Assembly (NCBI GenBank): GCA_003439945.1 | Contig: QVRM01002780.1 | Location: 62,001-126,000 of the forward strand | Source: Dermanyssus gallinae | Lineage: Eukaryota > Arthropoda > Arachnida > Mesostigmata > Dermanyssidae | DNA length: 64,000 bases | Direction of reading: 5' to 3' | Position numbers and translations under genes: made by a program | In this document: piece after piece, positions 37,229 through 47,429 of the stretch | Layout of the letters: each line of letters begins with the position of its first letter | How positions within the stretch are numbered: position 1 is the first letter of the stretch | Notes under the pieces: generated by a model | Databases searched by the model: none | Told to the model about the DNA's origin: nothing | The model's input: only the letters and a program-made list of their open reading frames with translations

Positions 37229-38502
37229 TTAAATACGGGATATCGCGCAGCTGGACCAATCAGGAAGCCCGGACCCTTGGGTGTCGGTGACTTTCGCGTA
37301 TATTACGGCAGCATACGCTCTGTCGCTCGCGTCGGCGAATGCGTGTACTTCGATCCCAGCTCCGCGCCTGAGCCTCAGATCTCTTTTCACCTCGAAGTCT
37401 GCCAACTCTTTCACTTCGTCCACCCAGGCCAACCACCACCGCCAACTCCGCCGGCAGTGCCTCTCCGATCGGTCGCTTGATCTGGTGAGCTCCCTGGGGG
37501 TCGTAGAGTCGTGCGCAGGCGCCCATGAGCGTGCGCAAGGTAGGGGGAGCCGATTTCGCGAACTCCAACATCCCGTCTGGCTGGAACGTGAGCGTGTCGG
37601 CCTCCTGGTTCCATCCCACACCTAGTACCTTTTCGACACCTGCTGGACGCAGCAGCGTGCCCTCGCAAGGGGAGTCGGTGTGCACGGTTTCTCTCACGTC
37701 GCCGAACTGGTCTCGCAACGCCCGGCGATTGGACTTATTTCTTCAAGACCATACCCGCGTCACCCAGTATTTCGACCACCGCGTGCCACAAACGCTCCGC
37801 CTCGCCTGAGGACTCCGCGCCCGTCAGCATGTACAGGTCGTGAAGGATACTCTTGCACCCGTCGTGGTGGTTGGCTGCGTATTTTTCTGCGTGAGCTCTA
37901 ATGACGGCGACAGTATTATGCTGGCTGCCCTTGACGCCGAACGAGGTCGAGGTCATCCTATAAATCGACCGACCTGTCAATTCTTGATAATCTTTGAACC
38001 ATAAGAAGCACAATAAATTCCTATCATCTGGGTGGACACGGACCATCAGATAAGTTTTGCTGATGTCCGCGACCTATGCGACTCTGTGCCGTCGAAATTT
38101 GGTCAACATAGACATCGGACACGGCAATAAATTCGGCGTATCTTCGATGCAATCGTTGAGTGATAATTGACCTTTGGCCGCAGCCGACGCATTGAATACG
38201 GGCCGAACCTTATACGAGAGTTTGCTAGGCTGTACAACAGGAAAATGCGGCATGACGTATCTCGGTGACTCACCGGGTGGAAGAGGTTCCGCAAACTCTT
38301 GTTCGATGAACGCGCGGATTTCTGGTACGTAGTCTGCTCTTAACTCCGGGTCTCGTCGCAGCCTCTTCGCCAATTCCTCTAGTTGTTTCTCTGATGATTT
38401 TTCGTTGCTGCTGATCATTAATACGCTGGGCTTGAGATTAAGCCTAACCTGGTAGCGTCCGTCGGTGGACCGCTCCACCTGCGATAAGAAGTGCTCTGCC
38501 AC
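37229..38502 (-). pseudogene. BEL RT and RNase H region, minus copy
   Basis: 38502-38074 has RADYVPEIRAFIEQEF, YVMPHFPVVQPSKLSYKVRPVFNASA and LNDCIEDTPN, the BEL RT N-terminal fingers. 38046-37735 has MVRVHPDDRNLLCFLW and ILHDLYMLTGAE, where the plus copy has LYMDDMLTG, so a 9-bp deletion removes both catalytic Asp. 37718-37229 covers the connection and an RNase H start (EVHAFADASDRAYAAVIY). Three frames are needed to read it. Confidence 0.87.
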
Positions 38503-38712
38503 AACCTGTGGGCTCTTCTCTTGTAATTCGTCCGGGTGTATGCCGATAGACTCGAGTGACCAAAACCTGTCCAGCTCGCTAGCCGCCGCCGCAACGGTTG
38601 CCTCGGCTTTTACTTCCCCAGTCGCCTCCGAAGCCAGGACGAGCCCGAAGCGAGTTTCGAGGCCGACGGTCCGGGTGTCGAGGCGCCGTGGTCTGCCCTC
38701 CTTGACGCTGAA

Positions 38713-40085
38713 CTAATTGCTTGCATCTAGCAGCAAATCAACGGACACTGGACCGCCGGCTCGCTCCGCAAGCTCGTGCCCGTACCTAGCCCGGAGCCTC
38801 GGCGACGGGGTGCGCAAATGGGCCGCTGTAGACTCCTCCACCATCCTCGCGGTAGGCGTTACTGGCTCGCCGTTACGCGGCACCAACCGAAGCTGTACAA
38901 TGGGCAACTTCTTGGCTTGCCGGGGTCTGTTGGCGCCGAAGACATGTAGGTAGGTAAATTCGCCGCCGATGGTCTCCGCCTGCAGGGATTCAGCGAGACG
39001 GCGAGTAACGAAAGTTCGCTGTGAGCCGCTATCTAACAAAAATCGAGCCACGACACGTTTACCATTATCGCTCATGACGTCTACATGTCCCGTGGGTAAC
39101 AACGGATTTGTACATCCTACAGGTGACACAATGTTGCTTGAAACAGCACGTGCACACATTACGGGTGCATGCGGACCCTTACAATGCTTACATGTGATCT
39201 TACTTGTACATGCGCGGACCCAATGTCCCGCCATTAAACACCTACGGCACACCTTGGCCTCCGCTACTCGATTGCGCTTCTCGCCCATTGACATCGTTGT
39301 CCTACACATGCTCGCATTGTGCTTGCCACCGCAAAATAAACAGCTCACCGACTGTCGTATATTACTATTGCATGGTGTGTGATTATTAGACATGTGGCCA
39401 TCTCGCCTGTTATTATAAATGTCGTTAGTAATGTTATTATTGATATTAGTGTTACGGGTATTACCGGTCCGCGGTCCAATGTGCGCTTGGTATACTTGTG
39501 CTGAGTCATTCCGAGAGTGTTTCCTCGCCGGCCTCAGACTACTCGACCACGGCCGCTGCGCAATATCCGACCCCGGTTTGTTATCTCTCTTTATTAACGA
39601 ATTTTGCTTTTCGCGCGACGTCACCTCGTTAGCGAGAAAATTCATCAAGTCCTGAAACTGTGCGCCAAATTTATCTGATAAAGCTTCAGTAGCTCTTACG
39701 CACAACTGAGGTTTCACGGATAGATCACTAACATTTGCGGCTCGAGCCGCCTCTACCGAGTTAAGATATCGCAATCCCAACGGCTCTGCACGAACCACCT
39801 TAGGCATATCTAATAAGTTCTGATATATACCACACGCAATAGACTCAACACGGCCATACCTGTTCATTAGATAGTTGAGCACATGCGGATAGTTGTCGGC
39901 GGTTAGAGGTATCTCGGCGACTGCACTCGCTGCATCACCCTCGAGTAGATCACGCAAGATCTTGTGCCGGTGTTAATCTGATATGCCTTCTCTCTCATCA
40001 ACCAAACTTCTAAACTCTTCGATGAAGACTGGAAACTTGTGTTCGTCACCACCAAATTTCCGCAGCTTCGGCGGCGGCAAAGATG
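38713..40085 (-). pseudogene. BEL gag and protease, minus copy
   Basis: From ~40085 the frame reads LPKLRKFGGDEHKF-like gag (slightly longer run of Pro here), hits a TAA at ~39977, then runs 414 codons. Knuckles: CLFCGGKHNASMC, CRRCLMAGHWVRAC, CKHCKGPHAPVMC. The aspartic protease motif LLDSGSQRTFV follows. A TAG after LLDASN (38713-38715) ends the frame where the plus copy has Ser. Confidence 0.88.
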
Positions 40086-40104
40086 CACCGCCCGAGGTGC
40101 CTAT

Positions 40105-41949
40105 ATCAGAAGGTGTATATATCAGAAGTTATTAGATATGCCTAAGGTGGTTCGTGTGGACCACGTAACGCTACGCGGATTATTAGACCAAGTGAATAAA
40201 TCGGTAGCGGCGTTGCGAACCTTGCAGTTTGACGAGAAATGTTACGGTGCTGTATTATATACGATTGTTTTGCGTGCTCTACCAGAGCCGTTGGGATTGC
40301 GATATCTTGACTCGGTAGAGGCGGCTCGAGCCGCAAATGTTAGTGATCCTTCCGTGAAACCTCAGTTGTGCGTAAGAGCTACTGAAGCCTTATCAGAGAA
40401 ATTTGGCGCACAGTTTCAGGACTTGATGCATTTTCTCGCTAACGAGGTGACGTCGCGCGAAAAGCAAAATTCGTTAATACAGAGAGATAACAAACCGGGG
40501 TCGGGTATTGCGCAGCGGCCGTGGTCGAGTAGTCTGAGGCCGACGAGCGAACACTCTCGGAATGACTCAGCACAAGTATACCAAGCGCACGTGGGACCAC
40601 GGACCGGTAGTACCCGTAACACTAATATCAATAATAACATTACTAACGACAAGTATAATAACAGGCGAGAAGGCCACATGTCTAATAATCACACACCATG
40701 CAATAGTAATATACGACAGTCGGTGAGCTGTTTATTTTGCGGTGGCAAGCACAATGCGAGCATGTGTGTGACTACGATGTCAATGGGCGAGAAGCGCAAT
40801 CGAGTAGCGGAGGCCAAGGTGTGCCATAGGTGTTTAATGGCGGGACATTGGGTCCGCGCATGTACAAGTAAGATCACATGTAAGCATTGTAAGGGTCCGC
40901 ATGCACCCGTAATGTGTACACGTGCTGTATCAAGCAACATTGTATCACCTGTAGGATGTACAAATCCGTTGTTACCCACGGGACATGTAGACGTCATGAG
41001 CGATAATGGTAAACGTGTCGTGGCTCGATTTTTGTTAGATAGCGGCTCACAGCGAATTTTCGTTACTCGTCGTCTCGCTGAATCCCTGCAGGCGAAGACC
41101 ATCGGCGGCGAATTTACCTACCTACATGTCTTCGGCGGCAACAGACCCCGGCAAGCCAAGAAGTTGCCCATTGTACAGCTTCGGTTGGTGCCGCGTAACG
41201 GCGAACCAGTAACGCTTACCGCGAGCGTGGTGGAGGAGATTACAGCGGCCCATTTGCCCACCCCGTCGCCGAGGCTCCGGGCTAGGTACGGGCACGAGCT
41301 TGCGGAGCGAGCCGGCGGTCCAGTGTCCGTTGATTTGCTGCTAGATGCAAGCAATTCGTTCAGCGTCAAGGAGGGCGGACCACGGCGCCTCGACACCCGA
41401 ACCGTCGGCCTCGAAACTCGCTTCGGGCTCGTCCTGGCTTCGGAGGCGACTGGGGAAGTAAGAGCCGAGGCAACCGTTGCGGCGGCGGCTAGCGAGCTGG
41501 ACAGGTTTTGGTCACTCGAGTCTATCGGCATACACCCGGACGAATTACAAGAGAATAGCCCACAGGTGGTGGCAGAGCACTTCTTATCGCAGGTGGAGCG
41601 GTCCACCGACGGACGCTACCAGGTTAGGCTTAATCTCAAGCCCAACATATCAATGGTCAGCAGCAACGAAAAATCATCAGAGAAACAACTAGAGGCATTG
41701 GCGAAGAGGCTGCGACGAGACCCGAAGTTGAGAGCAGACTACGTACGAGAAATCCGCGCGTTCATCGAACATGAGTTTGCCTCTCCGGAACCTCTTCCAC
41801 CCGATGAGTCACCGAGATACGTCATGCCGCATTTTCCTGTTGTACAGCCTAGCAAACTCTCGTATAAGGTTCGGCCCGTATTCAATGCGTCGGCTGCGGC
41901 CAAAGGTCAATTATCACTCAACGATTGCATCGAAGATACGCCGAATTGA
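40105..41949 (+). pseudogene. BEL gag, protease and RT start, plus copy
   Basis: A ~615-codon open stretch. It retains the gag segment VTLRGLLDQVNKSVAALRTL that the minus copy lost. Knuckles CLFCGGKHNASMC, CHRCLMAGHWVRAC and CKHCKGPHAPVMC, then protease LLDSGSQRIFV, then the RT N-terminal region up to IEDTPN and a TGA where the minus copy has Leu. The initial ~20 codons upstream of 40105 come from the opposite-strand copy and are not gag. Confidence 0.88.
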
Positions 41950-42881
41950 TTGCCGTGTCCGATGTCTATGTTGACAAAATTTCGACGGCACAGAGTCGCA
42001 TGGGTCGCGGACATCAGCAAAGCTTATCTGATGGTCCGTGTCCACCAAGATGATAGGAATTTATTGTGCTTCTTATGGTTCAAAGATGATCAAGATTTGA
42101 CAGGTCGGTCGATTTATAGGATGACCTCGACCTCGTTCGGCGTCAAGGACAGCCAGCATAATACTATCGCCGTCATTAAAGCTCACGCAGAGAAATACGC
42201 AGCCAGCCACCACGACGCGTGCAAGAGTATTCTCCACGACCTGTACATGGACGACATGCTGACGGGCGCGTAGTCCTCAGGCGAGGTGGAGCGGTTGTGG
42301 CACGCGGTGGTCGAAATACTGGGTGACGCGGGTATGGTCTTGAAGAAATTCAAGTCTAATTGCCGGGCGTTGCGAGACCAGTTCGGCGACGTGAGAGAAA
42401 CCGAGCACACCGACTGCTGCGTCCAGCAGGTGTCGATACTAGGTGTGGGATGGATCCAGGAGGCCGACACGCTCACGTTTCAGCCAGACGGGATGTTGGA
42501 GTTCGCGAAATCGGCTCCCCCCACCTTGCGCACGCTCATGGGCGCCTGCGCACGACTCTACGACCCCAGGGCCTGATCGCGCCGTTCACGACAAAGCTGA
42601 AGTGCATTCTCTAGGAAGCCCACCATACCAAGCGACCGATCGGAGAGGCACTGCCTGCGGAGTTGGCGCGGCGGTGGTTGGCCTGGGTGGACGAAGTGAA
42701 AGAGTTGGCGGACTTCGAGGTGAAGAGAGATCTGAGGCTCAGGCGCGGAGCTGCGATCGAAGTACACGCATTCGCCGACGCGAGCGACAGAGCGTATGCT
42801 GCCGTAATATACGCGAAGGTCACCGACACCCAAGGGTCCGGGCTACCTGATTGGTCCAGCTGCGCGATATCCCATATTTAA
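41950..42881 (+). pseudogene. BEL RT active site and RNase H region, plus copy
   Basis: It continues after the TGA in the same sense: MVRVHQDDRNLLCFLW, then LHDLYMDDMLTGA with the YMDD catalytic box at ~42244-42255, then a TAG. Further frames give VLGVGWIQEADTLTF-like connection sequence and EVHAFADASDRAYAAVIY of RNase H. At least two frameshifts are present. Confidence 0.87.
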
Positions 42882-42894
42882 GCCAAGTCCTGCA

Positions 42895-43975
42895 GTGTAT
42901 GAGGTGCTTCCCGAAGTTCGAGCCTTGCTAGCAGTGGACCAGCCTCCAATCATCGATCCGGCCAAGTTTTCAAGTTTGCAGCGTCTTGTCAGGGTGTCTG
43001 CGACACTTGCAAGAGCGGTACGGCGCTTCAAGGGTGACAAGTCTGCAACAGGCCCGCTAACAACGCGAGAGCTCGCCGATTCGAAGCAGCGTCTCATTCG
43101 TCAAGCCCAGTAACGCTGCTTGGGGGAGACTATAGCGAGCCTCGCCAAGAGCGAAATACCCGACGATCCGAAGATCGCAGAGTTCAAGCTGTTCATCGAT
43201 GAGAAGGGTTTGCTGCGGGTCGGCGGTCGGCTGCAGTTGGCAGAAGAGCCATTCGAGACCCGCCACCCGATACTGCTGCAGGACGACCCGCTCACGCGGT
43301 TGATTATCGCACATGCCCACGAGAGCAGGATCCGCCACATGAAAGTCGAAGCAACGATGAACGAACTGAGAGAAAACAATTGGATTATCAGAATGAGGCA
43401 ACTAGTAAAGACAACAATCTACAACTGTACTGCATGCGCAAGAGAGCGAGCGAAAATCGCTACGGTGGAAGAGGCACCGCTACCAGCTTCGAGAATCGAG
43501 AGTTCGTTTCGCCCATTTAAGACAACCGGTATCGATTATTTCGGTCCGCTCGTGGTACGAGGAGACCGGGGCGAGGAGGAAAAGATTTGGGTGGCCATCT
43601 TTACCTGCGCAATAGTACGAGCAATTCACCTGGAGGTGGTGGAAGATCTCACGGCAGAAGCGTGTCTGGCGGCCATTAAGAGATTTACGGCGGCACGCGG
43701 GCTGCCCGACAAATTTATCTCAGGCAACGCATTAACGTTCCAGAAGGCAAGCAGGTGCCTAGTAGCTGACCTGTTCCACGGCGTTTCGAGACGAAGCTGT
43801 TCAGAATTGCCTGAGTCACGGGGGAGTCTCTTGGGACTTTAACGTCCCACGAGCCCCCTGGTGGGGAGGCTTCTTCGAACGGATGGTGGGAGTGGTGAAA
43901 AGCTGCTTGCGGAAGACACTTAAGAAGAGCAAGCTGAAGCTCATGAATCTGATAACAATAATGTACGAAGTGCCA
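42895..43975 (+). pseudogene. BEL integrase, plus copy, 3'-truncated
   Basis: 42895-43113 and 43120-43842 form the zinc-binding and core regions, separated by a TAA at ~43111. The first catalytic Asp is present (GIDYFGPL) but the second is Gly (ISGNALTF, ~43724). The Glu (WWGGFFERMVG, ~43870) lies in another frame. It breaks off after IMYEV at ~43970, where LTR sequence begins. Confidence 0.88.
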
Positions 43976-44306
43976 CACATTTGAACAGACGAAATACAGA
44001 TAGAGCATACGACACAATTGAGCAGACGAACGGGAAGTACGTAGAGTGTACGCCGTAGCGGACGACGTTGTAGTAGCACAGAAGGCCGCCAGGGGGCGGG
44101 GCGGTCGATTGAAGATATTTAAGCGGCTATCTTAGAATCCTCTTGACTCGTCTCTTGCTTCTCCGCCGCCACGTGCTAGGGGCGCCATCCCCGGGTGAGT
44201 CAGAGCCGGCCCGTTGCTGTGCCGTGTTATAGATATGTGCACGTAGGTTAGGCTAGGTGTGAATCAGCGTATTCAGTACGGCCGCGCATTAGTAACTGTG
44301 TGTGAC

Positions 44307-44307
<1 letters not shown>
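43972..44307 (+). repeat. Partial 3' LTR of BEL plus copy
   Basis: It begins inside the LTR at GCCACACA and ends CTGTGTGTGACA at a (TA)n tract (44308-44345), the mirror of 35241. Confidence 0.9.
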
Positions 44308-44347
<40 letters not shown>

Positions 44348-44564
44348 CATTGTGTAAACAGGCACGGCCGTCTGTGTACTGAGAACGAATGTGAGCTCCA
44401 CCCACGCGAGCAAGACCACTATCGAGAAATAAATACGAACTGAGAATACTCAGTTCGTATTTATTTCTCGATACTGGTCTTGCTCGCGTGGGTGGAGCTC
44501 ACATTCGTTCTCACTACACAGACGGCGGTGCTTGTTTACACAATGCTATATATATTATATATAA
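44308..44564. repeat. Palindrome of two inverted ~100-bp units with TA outer ends
   Basis: The unit also seen at 30125-30226 occurs here twice, inverted, meeting at GAACTGAG/CTCAGTTC (44437-44456) with only 4 bp between. Outer ends are (TA)n, each bordered by a BEL LTR end. Together with the LTRs the whole of 43972-44918 is an imperfect inverted repeat. Confidence 0.92.
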
Positions 44565-44918
44565 TGTCACACACAGTTACTAATGCGCGGCCGTACTGAA
44601 TACGCTGATTCACACGCGCACATATCTATAACACGACACAGCAACGGGCCGGCTCTGACTCACCCGGGGATGGCGCCCCTAGCACGTGGCGGCGGCGGAG
44701 AAGCAAGAGACGAGAGTCACGAGGCATGAGTCAAGAGGATTCTAACATGGCCGCAGCCGCTTAAATATCATCAGTCGACCGCCCCGCCCCCTGGCGGCCT
44801 TCTGTGCTACTACAACGTCGTCCGCTACGGCGTACACTCTACGTACTTCCCGTTCGTCTGCTCAATTGTGTCTATTTCGTCTGTTCAATTGTGTGGCGCG
44901 CTCTGTCCATCTGTGACA
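44565..44918 (-). repeat. Solo BEL LTR, minus orientation (354 bp)
   Basis: Full LTR with TGTCACA/TGTGACA ends. No BEL coding sequence follows on its right; flanks (TATAA left, CCGTA right) show no TSD, so it may be the product of rearrangement, not simple LTR-LTR recombination. Confidence 0.88.
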
Positions 44919-45435
44919 CCGTATATGTATAGCTCGATATTAGTATGATGCTCGAATTCATTAGTTCGCTAGTTCATTGGGCAAAATGATCCAGCATGAT
45001 GAAGCAAGCGCGCGGAGCGAAACTCTGTTGCTCAGTTGACGATAATATGAAACAGCTCTGAACAAGCAGCAGTAGCAGCGCTGTAAAAGACAGGATGCGC
45101 CCGCATTCGACATTTTGTTCGCGTATCGACGAACTTTCGAGATTAAAAGTCTGAGAGGTGCTGCCCGCTGCGCGTATTTGCATGCTCGGTGCTCCCATGT
45201 GTGTTATCACGTCTGGGAACTCGGACTGGTGAGTCGTCGTGCAGTTCCTGCGGGGTCTCGTCACTACGGGGATGATGTGAAGCGAGCCGAACCAGCCCGA
45301 CAATCACCCGTTTCATGGTCCTTCCACTCGTCTCCGACTTCTCGCAGATACTTGCTGCGTCGATGATGTTCGCTCGCGCACAAGACGTAATCGGATATTA
45401 GTCATGCTACGCAACTTACGAATTATGCTTTTCCG

Positions 45436-45437
<2 letters not shown>

Positions 45438-45474
<37 letters not shown>
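45438..45474. repeat. (TA)n at the 5' junction of the R2-like fragment
   Basis: A pure TA tract immediately followed by retroelement coding sequence. Confidence 0.95.
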
Positions 45475-45477
<3 letters not shown>

Positions 45478-46084
45478 GATCAACGCACTACCAACGCGTG
45501 CCAGATTGGCCAGGGGACGCCCGGGCTACAACAAACGTTGTAGGCACGGGTGTCATGCGCCTGAGACGTTGGCTCATGTCGCTCAGATGTGCGATATAAC
45601 ACACAAACAAACCATAAAGAGACATGACGACGTCTGTGATCGCGTGGCGCGTCTTCTCCGCGAAAGGGGTCATGAGGTGGTTCGTGAGCGAGTATTCCGT
45701 CGACCGGGCGCACCGGGTCTAAAGCCCGACCTCGTAATAACAACACCTACCGAGGTCTGGGTTTTAGATGCCGAGGTTTGCGGCCCGAACCGGGACCTGG
45801 CAAAAGCACGGCAAGACAAGATCGCCAAATATGACGTCGAGTTCCTAAGAGCGGCGCTCCCCTACCCGCAAAAACCTCGCAGATTCGGATCCATCACTAT
45901 CTCTATGAGTGGTGTATGGGACTCCGAATCTGCGAGGACGCTCTTGGGGCTCGGCGTCACGAAGAGGAATCTTATGGATCTCACTGTTTTAACTTTGCAA
46001 GGAACCTTGAGGATATATCGCTCGCACCGGATCCATAAGAGCGGGGGCTACCATCAAGCAAGGACACGGACAACTGATTCTTAA
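45475..46084 (+). pseudogene. R2-like C-terminal CCHC knuckle and RLE domain
   Basis: The open frame of ~200 codons after the TA-derived residues reads RINALPTRARLARGRP, the knuckle CRHGCHAPETLAHVAQMC (C-x3-C-x7-H-x4-C), TH..TIKRHDDVCDRVARLL, then the endonuclease KPDLVITT, VLDAEVCG and DKIAKYD, i.e. the PD...D...K signature. No stop interrupts it, but the RT is absent, so the fragment is non-functional alone. Confidence 0.87.
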
Positions 46085-46180
46085 CTTCACGTGACACCTT
46101 TTTATTACCATTTTTATTAAGGCGAGCACTGCCGAGTGTGCAAACGTATTGTAAATGATTAATAAATCATCACAATATTT
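45475..46180 (+). mobile_element. R2-like (RLE) non-LTR element, 5'-truncated
   Basis: A 3' fragment with the zinc knuckle and restriction-like endonuclease of an R2-type protein and ~95 bp of 3' UTR ending AATAAATCATCACAATATTT at a TA tract. Both ends therefore lie in TA repeats. The sequence differs from the RLE element at 30-34 kb, so it is a second family. Confidence 0.85.
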
Positions 46181-46199
46181 TATATATATATTAACACAC

Positions 46200-47340
46200 G
46201 CATCCATGTAACATATAAAATTGCTACGAAAGTATATATATATATATTCGTTTTTATATTGGCATCTCATTATATCACTCTATTATATTATGTCACCTCA
46301 AGATCGCATTATTATTTTTGTGAAAACTCAAGCATTATAAGATGTAATTTCGATAATAAACTACGTTATATATATATTCTCGTGTATGGAATCCTACTTA
46401 CTGCACGTACATGTAAACATGCAGCAATGCAATTGCTTTAAACGAATAGAAGTTTACGCATATATAAATCCGAGTTCAATTACTGGTTCGAGACTATGAG
46501 GGCTTCTAAATGTGTCGCAGTACTTCTAGAGCGCCGGGGCGGATCTAAGAAAGGGTGCTCAACCAACCTGCAATGCCTTCGCTCAATGAGGTGATGGCAT
46601 TTAGGCCCCTTGTTCTCCTTGAATGCAAGGAACTTGACTAGAAAAATTAAAAAAAGGTGTTTGGCAATGCATTCTAGTCCACAACTTCTTAGGCTTGGTC
46701 TAGGGAGCTAGCGCGCAAGTTGTGGTTGTTCTCTGCTGGGGTGTCGCCGGTTCGATCCCAATTGTTTATTAAATGTTCTTTAAGCGTTGCTTACTGATAG
46801 TAGATGATGAACCATACCACAAGGCACATGGGGGAACCCTAGATATCTCAACATGTTCGTTTTAAAGTGGTCTAAAGTCAAATATGGGGTTGATGTTAAC
46901 GCCTCTGTCGAACAGAGTAACGTGTGTATTTACATGTAATTGTCAAGCAAAGAATAAATCAATTCATCAATCCATCTAGGCTGGCACTAAGCGTAACCAT
47001 CACGCTATGCAACGCTATATATACTCACGATTTATATATATATATATATATATAATTTGGGATACTCGAATTTGGAGTCATATTTTTAATACTTGGGTGC
47101 CGCTGCTTTTTATGCCTTTAGGTGTGATGAAGCCACTAGAGCTCGTATAAGTCTCAACTGCGAAACGTTTTGAACTGTTGCCGGCAAGCGTACTTGAGAC
47201 AACGAAGGCAGTTTGACAAACGTAAAAAACGGCAAAACACGTTAACGCCAAACCTGAAACCACCGTTTCAATGACACGATCGGCTCTCTTGGCTAACCTT
47301 GTTTAGTCTGCCTTGCAAGCATGTGAAAGAAGCGGATGCA
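46200..47340. other. No recognisable gene
   Basis: AT-rich with small TA tracts (46232-46248, 47036-47055). One B-box-like GGTTCGATCCC is at ~46750 without a convincing partner. Confidence 0.45.
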
Positions 47341-47404
47341 GATATATATATATATATATATAATATATATATATATATATAGAGAGATATATATATATAT
47401 ATAT
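47341..47404. repeat. (TA)n with central AGAGAG
   Basis: TA dinucleotide tract at the left border of the duplicated Tc1 region. Confidence 0.93.
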
Positions 47405-47429
47405 ACAGATTGGGCAAAGCTTGTCTGAT

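Larger units (their letters stand above)
35241..40100 (-). mobile_element. BEL/Pao LTR retrotransposon, minus copy, 5' end missing
   Basis: Order on the minus strand: gag with three zinc knuckles, protease, RT, RNase H region, integrase, polypurine tract, 3' LTR. The 5' LTR, primer binding site and gag start are missing; the copy is joined head to head to a second copy at ~40100. Lesions include a TAA in gag (~39977), a TAG after LLDASN (38713-38715), a ~123-bp gag deletion after MPKVVRA relative to the plus copy, loss of the RT active-site Asp pair and further frame breaks. It is inactive. Confidence 0.92.
40105..44307 (+). mobile_element. BEL/Pao LTR retrotransposon, plus copy, 5' end missing
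   Basis: The same element in opposite orientation, starting in gag at IYQKLLDMPKVV and continuing through protease, RT, RNase H and integrase to a partial 3' LTR. Relative to the minus copy it lacks ~560 bp covering the pol C-terminus, the polypurine tract and the first ~22 bp of LTR (junction ~43970). Lesions include TGA after IEDTPN (~41947), a TAG after MLTGA (~42271) and several frameshifts. Inactive. Confidence 0.92.

Noticed and set aside
38969..41606. Antisense frames of 137-162 codons opposite BEL gag (both copies)
   Set aside because: They mirror the gag-protease frame in each copy and have no recognisable domain. Presence in both copies reflects homology of the sense strand.
44565..44918. 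Ordinary solo LTR from LTR-LTR recombination
   Set aside because: No matching target duplication flanks it and it forms one arm of a larger palindrome, so rearrangement explains it better.
45115..45366. 83-codon frame before the R2-like fragment
   Set aside because: No recognisable motif, and a competing minus frame overlaps it.
46690..46763. Possible tRNA or SINE head with GGTTCGATCCC
   Set aside because: Only the B box is convincing; no acceptable A box or acceptor pairing was found.
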